Assembly (NCBI GenBank): GCA_002306815.1
Contig: DBTA01000036.1
Span: forward strand, 89,828 to 127,896
Source of the DNA: Dehalococcoidia bacterium UBA1328
Lineage (GTDB): Bacteria; Chloroflexota; Dehalococcoidia; Lucifugimonadales; Lucifugimonadaceae
Length of the DNA: 38,069 nucleotides
Direction of reading: 5' to 3'
The stretch's first letter is position 1. Each line of letters begins with the position of its first letter. Below are positions 32,478 through 38,069 of the stretch, piece after piece. Made by a program: the position numbers and the translations under genes. The notes under the pieces were generated by a model that had not been told where the DNA came from, did no database searches, and saw only the letters and a program-made list of their open reading frames with translations.

Positions 32478-33887
32478 CTAGAAGTGAATCGCCTCATTCG
32501 TAACCGCGGCACCTGCCTCCTTCACTGCCTCTGCAAGAGTCGGGTGAGCATGCGTCATGCGGTGTAACTCAAGGTTCGTGCCTTCGAGATACTGCAACAT
32601 TCCAATCTCAGCGATCAGCTCAGTCGCTTCCGGACCAATGATGTGAGCACCAATGACCTCACCGGTATCATCGTCAATCAGCACCTTGGCAAAGCCCTGA
32701 GACTCCCCAATAGCAACTGACTTACCAGCGACCTGAAACGGAACCTTACCCACCTTCAGGTTCACGCCGTTCTCGCGCGCCTGCGACTCAGTAAGACCAA
32801 TTGAAGCAATTTGGGGCTGAGCATACGTACATCGAGGCATGTTCGTGTAGTCATCGATTGGCTCTGTCTCGTGACCCGCGATCGTCTCAGCAGCAACCAC
32901 ACCCTGGTCGAACGCAACATGGGCAAGCATCAACTTGCCGTTCACGTCACCAACTGCATAAACACCACTAACGTTCGTGCGCATGTTGCCGTCGACCTCG
33001 ATAAATCCAGGACCAACCGTATTAATGCCAACGTTCCCCAGACCCAGATCATCTGTGTTTGGCTGAACACCAACACCGAGCAGTACCTTGTCGCAAACGT
33101 ACTCTTCCTTCTCACCGTTCACTTCGTACTGAACAGCAAGTCGGCCGTCACGCTTTTCAACACCAGAAACACTCGCAGAAACAGCAAACTCGATTCCCTG
33201 CTTTCCAAACTGGCGCTCTAACTCGACAGAAACCTCTTCATCCTCTCGCGGAACGAGGTGCCCCAGCATTTCGAACATCTTTACGTTCACGCCGTAAGAG
33301 TTGAAGTAGTAAGCAAATTCGCAACCAATAGCCGATGCGCCAATAACCGCAACTGCTTCAGGCTGCTCTCGAAGCTCAAGCGCGTGACGGGAAGTAATGA
33401 TGTTCTCACCGTCGATCTCCAGGCCCGGCAAGCTCCGCGCTCGTGCACCCGTTGCAATCACAATGTTTTTCGCAGTTAGCGTGTCGTTACCTTCAACTGC
33501 AACCTGGGTAGATGAAAGAAGAGTAGCCCTACCCTGTACGAGTGTGATTTTGTTCTTACTGAACAGGAACCCAATACCGCTCGTAAGTGCCTTTGATACC
33601 TCTCTCGAACGATCAACTGCCTTTGCCATGCTTGCAGTCCACTCACCAACCTCGATGCCCCAGTCATCAGCGTGCGAAAGGTGGTTTACAACCTCGGCGT
33701 TCTTTAAAAGCGATTTTGAAGGAATACAGCCCCAGTTCAAACAAACGCCGCCAAGACCGCCAATTCCAGAACCGTCGTCCTTCTCGACAACCGCAACACT
33801 CAGACCCAACTGGGCACCCCTGATCGCAGCGTGGTAACCGCCAGGACCTGCACCGATAACGACAAGATCAAAACTAGTTTCTGCCAT
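32478..33887 (-). CDS. lpdA: Dihydrolipoyl dehydrogenase
   Basis: The 469-residue E3 flavoenzyme that reoxidises lipoamide of pyruvate/2-oxoglutarate dehydrogenase or the glycine cleavage system with NAD+. FAD-binding VIGAGPGGYHAA (10-21), redox-active disulfide GGVCLNWGCIPSK (Cys pair five apart, about 48-53), NAD-binding AVIGASAIGCEFA, the second FAD motif VYAVGDVNGK, and the C-terminal His-Glu base in THAHPTLAEAVKEA are all present. Length is normal. ATG at 33887. It stands alone, without E1/E2 or lipoylation genes in the window, and is closed by its own terminator. Confidence 0.97.
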   Translation of the reverse strand: MAETSFDLVVIGAGPGGYHAAIRGAQLGLSVAVVEKDDGSGIGGLGGVCLNWGCIPSKSLLKNAEVVNHLSHADDWGIEVGEWTASMAKAVDRSREVSKALTSGIGFLFSKNKITLVQGRATLLSSTQVAVEGNDTLTAKNIVIATGARARSLPGLEIDGENIITSRHALELREQPEAVAVIGASAIGCEFAYYFNSYGVNVKMFEMLGHLVPREDEEVSVELERQFGKQGIEFAVSASVSGVEKRDGRLAVQYEVNGEKEEYVCDKVLLGVGVQPNTDDLGLGNVGINTVGPGFIEVDGNMRTNVSGVYAVGDVNGKLMLAHVAFDQGVVAAETIAGHETEPIDDYTNMPRCTYAQPQIASIGLTESQARENGVNLKVGKVPFQVAGKSVAIGESQGFAKVLIDDDTGEVIGAHIIGPEATELIAEIGMLQYLEGTNLELHRMTHAHPTLAEAVKEAGAAVTNEAIHF

Positions 33888-34328
33888 CAGTAAAATTCTT
33901 TTCTTCTATGGATAAGAGATCGCCACATGGACGGCGATCAAACTCAACCGGGCTTAACTACCGCAAGATTCAAACGCAAAAAGGCGCGCCATAAACCCAC
34001 TTTACATAAAAAATCAACCACCGAATTATACGTGGGATTAAACCCAAATCGACCAATCACAACTCAAAGATGCCGAGCCTGCTAGAAAGATCTTCATGTA
34101 GCGAGGGAACGGCGGTCCATTCTGACACTACCAAGATCCTGAAAAAGAATTCAGGATGACATCAATATCACCTTTTCTATGCATCTGCCTCACTGAAGGT
34201 ACCTTCCGCGGATATGCGGCATGTACTTCACAAGCAATAGACACTCACCCGAACACGCCTCTCTCCCCGCTAGGATGAGAGGCACACCATTCGCTTGAAA
34301 GCGTCAACTTGAGCTGGTCGCAATCCAG
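33888..34328. other. Spacer with hairpin repeats
   Basis: No coding frame is supported. It contains the second family B repeat (34134-34163) and a GCCTCTC (34257-34263) / GAGAGGC (34277-34283) hairpin just beyond the 3' end of the small membrane protein gene. Confidence 0.5.
34134..34163. repeat. Dispersed hairpin repeat, family B, copy 2
   Basis: Same 30-base element as 10684-10713 with one mismatch: ATCCTGAA and TTCAGGAT arms followed by GACATC. Confidence 0.7.
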
Positions 34329-34640
34329 CTACTCGGAATCGCCATCCAAAGTCGACCCAATACTCGGCCGATAAGCGCTAGCTCCACCATTCGAAGTATC
34401 AAAAATTCGGTAAAGCCGAACGAAAAAGATCGTCGTCACAAACACCAATAGCAACACGATCAGAAAAATAATCGACGAAACCAGCACGAACGGCTGCCAG
34501 CTCGCGGGGCATGCCGAGATCCCTGAACAGAGCCATGCGCTCGTACCGCCATATCCACCGGCAATCAATAAACCTAGGACCGACCCGATAATCAGTCCTG
34601 CAACGGCAGGGCTCCTATTCGCAATAAACCTAAACATCAC
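34329..34640 (-). CDS. Small membrane protein with two transmembrane segments
   Basis: A 103-residue protein of unknown family. Two hydrophobic segments are clear: AVAGLIIGSVLGLLIAGGYGG (about 12-32) and PFVLVSSIIFLIVLLLVFVTTIFFV (about 50-74). Between them is a short loop with two Cys (WLCSGISACP) that could form a disulfide outside the membrane. The Ser/Gly-rich tail is hydrophilic. The frame starts with two adjacent ATGs at 34640. No operon partner. Base composition and hydropathy look like a real gene, but no homologue is recognised. Confidence 0.6.
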   Translation of the reverse strand: MMFRFIANRSPAVAGLIIGSVLGLLIAGGYGGTSAWLCSGISACPASWQPFVLVSSIIFLIVLLLVFVTTIFFVRLYRIFDTSNGGASAYRPSIGSTLDGDSE

Positions 34641-35149
34641 GCATCAACCCTACTGGCAAACCACCTCAACCGAAACACCCACACGCTCACCTGTGATTAC
34701 GAGAAGAGAGGAACAATCAACGTGGAAATCCGCAGAAAAATCGATCATTCTCACAACTTCAACGTACCTCTTCGCGAATTTGTTCCACTCGTGACCAACC
34801 ATTCACCGCTAAAAACAATGTCACCCAGATGAAACTTGAACGCAATCCGCCTGAAACCATCCCCGCATCCGTATTCACTTTTTATAACCATCATTTTCTA
34901 CACGAACGCCCTTACTATTATTTAACCAACGTAGCAACGGGCTTTCTCTCAGGATAAAACAAATGCTTTTCGGTATCACGACCAAACCTACAAGTAACCC
35001 AAACCCCGTCTCACGACGTCCCTTTTCCGTGTGGAAAGAGCTAGTGATAGAAGAATAAAGTCCCAAGTGCGAATGCACGCCTGAACTTAAACAAGCCGAC
35101 CAGCCTGTCATCCTGATCTCCGTCTAAAGGCCACGGAGACACCATCAAC
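34641..35149. other. Spacer upstream of aminotransferase
   Basis: About 510 bases without a supported gene. A GTG frame of about 34 codons near 34721 with a GAGAGG ahead of it is too short to trust. A 19-base repeat lies at 35063-35081. Confidence 0.35.
35063..35081. repeat. Dispersed repeat, family D, copy 1
   Basis: CCAAGTGCGAATGCACGCC; the same 19 bases with one change (A to T) occur at 37565-37583. The centre GTGC-GCAC is palindromic. Confidence 0.6.
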
Positions 35150-36529
35150 ATGCCAATCCCAGCCGCCAACGATCCCCAATCCCTTCGCCAAGCCGTGCTC
35201 GACCACATGCACGTCGGCATGACCAACCAAACCATCCTCGCCGAAGAAGGCGGGCCCCTCCTCATGGAATCAGCCGAAGGCATATATGTCACAGACGTCG
35301 AGGGCAACAAGTACATCGACGGTATTTCCGGCATGTACTTCCGCAACGCTGGACACGGCAGAGAAGAGATCGCCAAGGCAATCTACGACCAGCTCACGAA
35401 CGTCAGCATGAACGTCTACTCCGGAGCCACTCCCAAAACGATTCAACTGGCCGCAAAGCTCGCGGAAATCACCCCAGGTGGCCTGTCACGCACGTTCTTC
35501 TGCCAGGGCGGATCTGAAGCCAACGAATCGTCACTCAAAATGGCGCAGGCGTACCACGTACGTAGAGGCGAAAAAGGACGCTACAAGGTAATTTCACGAC
35601 GCGGCTCGTACCACGGCTCCACTTACGGCACCATGTGGCTCGGGGGTCACCCCGGCTTCCCACGAATCGATTACCAACCAAAGCCTGCAAACGTGGTTAC
35701 CGTTGGACAACCTCACTACTACCACGACGAGTACGGTGCGAATTCGCCTGAAGAAAACGGTGAGCGCGCTGCGAAGGAGATAGAGCAGGCAATCCTCTTC
35801 GAAGGTCCCGAGTCAGTTTCGGCCGTTATTGGCGAGCCGGTTTCACAACCTCTCGGAGGCGTAGTGCCGCCGTCGAACTACTGGCCAATGGTTCGAGAAA
35901 TTTGCGAAAAGTACGGGGTCCTGCTCGTTTTTGATGAGGTCATCACCGGGTTTGGACGTCTCGGCGAATGGTTCGGTGCCGATTTTGTTCGTGTCACTCC
36001 CGACATCATGAGCTTTGCGAAGGGAATCACATCGGGCTACTTCCCGGTCGGAGGTTCAATCTCTACCCAGAAAATCGCAGATGCGTTCGCAGGCGGACCC
36101 GACAAAGTCTGGTCCCACATGTACACCTACTCGGCTCACCCGGGAGGTGCCGCTGCTGCATTCGCCAACCTCGCCATACTCGAACGAGAAAGCCTTGTAG
36201 CCAACGCCCGAGCACGCGGTGAACAAGTCACTGAATCGCTCAAAGAAATGAAAGCGAAACATCCCATCATTGGCGACACCCGAGGCGTCGGACTCATCCA
36301 GGGCATCGAGTTCGTCAAAGATCGCGAAACCAGAGAACACTTCGACGCATCTCTGGGAGTTAACGCGATGCTGACGGAGGAACTCCGCAAGCGAGGCGTC
36401 TGGATCCGTGTCCCCGCCTACATCCTCCCAATAGCCCCACCACTAACAATAACCCCCGACGAAACCGACACCCTCCTCAACGTAATCGACGAAGCCCTCG
36501 GTGCGGTAGAGTCGAGACTGGGTATTTAA
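35150..36529 (+). CDS. Class III PLP-dependent aminotransferase
   Basis: A 459-residue fold-type I aminotransferase (omega-amino acid : pyruvate type) that moves an amino group between an amine or omega-amino acid and a keto acid. Seen: YIDGISGMYFRNAGHGREEI (N-terminal substrate loop), FFCQGGSEANESSLKMA (PLP phosphate-binding), SYHGSTYGTM, VFDEVITGFGRLG (PLP-binding Asp) and SFAKGITSGYFPVGG, with the lysine that binds PLP. The C-terminus RVPAYILPIAPPLTITPDE is typical. ATG at 35150; GGAG lies 10 bases upstream. The aldo/keto reductase follows after 10 bases, so both are probably co-transcribed. Amino donor not predictable. Confidence 0.93.
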   Translation: MPIPAANDPQSLRQAVLDHMHVGMTNQTILAEEGGPLLMESAEGIYVTDVEGNKYIDGISGMYFRNAGHGREEIAKAIYDQLTNVSMNVYSGATPKTIQLAAKLAEITPGGLSRTFFCQGGSEANESSLKMAQAYHVRRGEKGRYKVISRRGSYHGSTYGTMWLGGHPGFPRIDYQPKPANVVTVGQPHYYHDEYGANSPEENGERAAKEIEQAILFEGPESVSAVIGEPVSQPLGGVVPPSNYWPMVREICEKYGVLLVFDEVITGFGRLGEWFGADFVRVTPDIMSFAKGITSGYFPVGGSISTQKIADAFAGGPDKVWSHMYTYSAHPGGAAAAFANLAILERESLVANARARGEQVTESLKEMKAKHPIIGDTRGVGLIQGIEFVKDRETREHFDASLGVNAMLTEELRKRGVWIRVPAYILPIAPPLTITPDETDTLLNVIDEALGAVESRLGI

Positions 36530-36539
36530 GGCCCCCGCC

Positions 36540-37484
36540 ATGCTCCAACTCCAAACCCGGCGACTCGGCAAATCCGAAATAAACGCAACCGTCCTCGGTC
36601 TCGGCGGCGGACACCTGGCAGGCGGCGAACAAACCGACGCGGAAACGACGGCTCTGATCAGAGGCGCAATCGAACAGGGCATCAACTTCGTCGACACGTC
36701 GCCAAACTACGGAAAGAGTGAAGAACGTTACGGCGCCGCCCTCGCCGACGGCTGGCGAGACAAGGTCTATCTCCAAACCAAGGTCGGATCCCACCCCAAA
36801 GTCCTGCGCGACTGGTCACGCGAAGCGACCTCTTGGAGTCTCGAAAACAGCTTCAAAATGCTTCGCACCGATTACGTCGACTCGGTCTTGATTCACGGAC
36901 CTCGGCACGATATCGAAGAGCCGCTGGGACACTGCCTCGATGTGATGCTCGAGTGGAAAGACAGGGGACGCATTGGAGCAGTGGGTGTTGGCGTGCGCCA
37001 GCCCGAGTTCCACAAGAGAGCTATCGACAAGGGAGTCGACATCATCCTGTCGTTCCTCAACTATACCCTTCTCGACCAAACCCTCGCCGAAGAAGCGATC
37101 CCCTACGCAATCGAAAACGACGTTGGAATCCTGATTGGAAGTCCAATTGCTGACGGTCTTCTCTCGGGACACGAACCGATCCAAACCCGCGAAGGAATCC
37201 ACGATGAAAATGGCAAGGTTATCCCCGCAGCAGTTGGCAGCTTCCTCGATCGCAACGCTTACCCTTCGGCCCACGCCATGTGGAGGTGGTGCACCGATCG
37301 AGGGATCAACATTCGCCACCTCGCAATGCAGTTCGCGATGAACGCACCCGTTTCCGACAAAGGCATTGTCCTAACCGGCGCCGCCAACCTCGAGCAGCTA
37401 GAAGACTCTCTCCACATCGCCACCACACCCGTAGATGAAGAAATATGGCAACAATTCGAAGCTGAATTCGGGGTACAGATATAG
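36540..37484 (+). CDS. Aldo/keto reductase (aldose dehydrogenase-like)
   Basis: A 314-residue TIM-barrel NAD(P)-dependent oxidoreductase. The catalytic tetrad is readable: Asp and Tyr in FVDTSPNYGKSE (about 50-61), Lys in YLQTKVG and His in VLIHGPRHD. The sequence (RRLGKSEINATVLGLGGG start, VGVRQPEFHKRAI, the late LTGAANLEQLEDS) resembles D-threo-aldose/L-fucose 1-dehydrogenase-like AKRs, which oxidise aldoses to lactones. ATG at 36540 is 10 bases after the aminotransferase stop. A family A hairpin right behind the stop may be its terminator. It fits the sugar-oxidising theme of the window. Confidence 0.9.
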   Translation: MLQLQTRRLGKSEINATVLGLGGGHLAGGEQTDAETTALIRGAIEQGINFVDTSPNYGKSEERYGAALADGWRDKVYLQTKVGSHPKVLRDWSREATSWSLENSFKMLRTDYVDSVLIHGPRHDIEEPLGHCLDVMLEWKDRGRIGAVGVGVRQPEFHKRAIDKGVDIILSFLNYTLLDQTLAEEAIPYAIENDVGILIGSPIADGLLSGHEPIQTREGIHDENGKVIPAAVGSFLDRNAYPSAHAMWRWCTDRGINIRHLAMQFAMNAPVSDKGIVLTGAANLEQLEDSLHIATTPVDEEIWQQFEAEFGVQI

Positions 37485-37486
37485 AT

Positions 37487-37515
37487 TCTCCCTCCGCGAG
37501 AGGGAGAGGGAGTTA
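37487..37515 (+). repeat. Dispersed hairpin repeat, family A, copy 2
   Basis: TCTCCCTC (37487-37494) and GAGGGAGA (37500-37507) form a hairpin with five-base loop directly after the aldo/keto reductase stop; the sequence continues GGGAGTTAG. The reverse complement matches 10633-10659. Probably works as a terminator as well. The rest of the spacer to 37705 is non-coding. Confidence 0.6.
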
Positions 37516-37564
37516 GAGCATGTGATGAGTTCGCCGAGGCAGGAGGGTAGAGTGCAGCGAGCGA

Positions 37565-37583
37565 CCAAGTGCGTATGCACGCC
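37565..37583. repeat. Dispersed repeat, family D, copy 2
   Basis: CCAAGTGCGTATGCACGCC, one mismatch to 35063-35081. The two copies flank the aminotransferase-reductase operon. Confidence 0.6.
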
Positions 37584-37705
37584 CGGAGGTTGAAAAGAGG
37601 GCGAGGACGGGCGTGTTCTGTGTGCCAATGCCAGTCCACTCATCCCAAACGAATATCCCTCCAACAAGGTCGGGGCATAACTGCACTTGTTTCGAACCTT
37701 CCCAG

Positions 37706-38051
37706 CTAAACAGCGAACGGTTTTATCTTCTCGAAGGATCCGTTGACAATCGGCTTTGCTTCCACTTCAAGCCAATCTTCGAGAATGTCGGTGTAAAGAC
37801 CGCGGAAGTCATTATTGAACGCCAGATCGCCCTGAACCCAGTCCAACGGGTTGATCGATGGGTACTCGGCGTAGTGCCCGCCTTCGACATGGTTTCCAAC
37901 AACAAACGCAACGCCCCCAGAACCATGATCCGTTCCAGTTCCGCTGTCGAGAACTCGTCGACCAAACTCTGAGAAAATCAACACGGTCACTTCGTCGCCA
38001 AGACCGTGCGCCTCGAGATCGTCGAAGAACGACATTAGCGAACTCGAAACG
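37706..38051 (-). CDS. DUF1501 family protein, C-terminal part (5' end outside window)
   Basis: The 3' part of a DUF1501 gene, a family related to sulfatase/alkaline phosphatase-fold proteins, often exported and found with carbohydrate-degrading genes. The 109 residues from the first ATG (38035) contain VLIFSEFGRRV, a DSGTGTDHGSGGVAFVVG metal-site-like stretch (TDHG), and DFRGLYTDILEDWLEV, all typical of the C-terminus of this family. The frame is open upstream to the poly-C end at 38052, so the start lies outside the window. Convergent with the aldo/keto reductase. Confidence 0.85.
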
Positions 38052-38069
38052 CCCCCCCCCCCCCCCCCC
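38052..38069. other. 18-base poly-C at contig end
   Basis: A pure C run ends the sequence in the middle of the DUF1501 gene. It would encode poly-Gly there, which the family does not have. Most likely a poly-G read artefact at a contig end, not genomic sequence. Confidence 0.75.

Noticed and set aside
34721..34830. Small GTG frame of about 34 codons behind GAGAGG
   Set aside because: Too short and without a recognisable feature; the ribosome site may be chance.

Overview
The window reads as a gene-dense chromosomal piece (roughly half G+C, short spacers, short operons) of a heterotrophic bacterium. A HrcA/CIRCE-type groESL operon, two enolase-superfamily (MR/MLE) sugar-acid dehydratases and a methyltransferase type familiar from Dehalococcoidia suggest a Chloroflexota member, perhaps SAR202-like. 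That is inference from gene content: no rRNA or tRNA was found.

Layout. 1-5400: 3' end of acetyl-CoA synthetase; a gamma-glutamyltransferase remnant; a PlsC-like acyltransferase; a HisC/CobD-type aminotransferase remnant; then a uronate-dehydrogenase-like enzyme, an EamA transporter and a D-2-hydroxyacid dehydrogenase. 5400-10600: aldose 1-epimerase, an AAE3/Pcs60-like acyl-CoA (oxalate-CoA) ligase, a frameshifted methyltransferase, and a TIM-barrel isomerase with an SDR. 10600-18640: an MR/MLE dehydratase, an S9 peptidase, a cupin, a His-rich exported protein, and a methyltransferase / DapA-like lyase / second MR/MLE set. 18640-25830: groES-groEL behind a clear sigma-70 promoter and overlapping CIRCE operators, then a YhaO/YhaN (Mre11/Rad50-like) nuclease pair. 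25970-28140: a DUF5343-like gene and a solitary ParB-like gene, divergent, sharing a cluster of seven TTTGGAAY sites, followed by a multi-helix intergenic element that looks like a structured RNA. 28286-38069: amidohydrolase, MFS transporter, an SDR without the usual catalytic Tyr/Lys, cupin, dihydrolipoamide dehydrogenase, small membrane protein, class III aminotransferase, aldo/keto reductase and the 3' part of a DUF1501 gene ending in an 18-base poly-C contig end.

How it works together. Many genes fit oxidation and breakdown of sugars and sugar acids: epimerase, aldose/uronate dehydrogenases, MR/MLE dehydratases, DapA-like aldolase/lyase, 2-hydroxyacid dehydrogenase, SDRs and transporters, with Acs and Lpd feeding central carbon flow. 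Individual substrates cannot be fixed from sequence. The most unusual part is the DUF5343-like / ParB-like pair with its repeated binding-site-like motif and neighbouring structured element. Gene decay (three pseudogenes) and small dispersed hairpin repeats show an actively eroding set of spacers.
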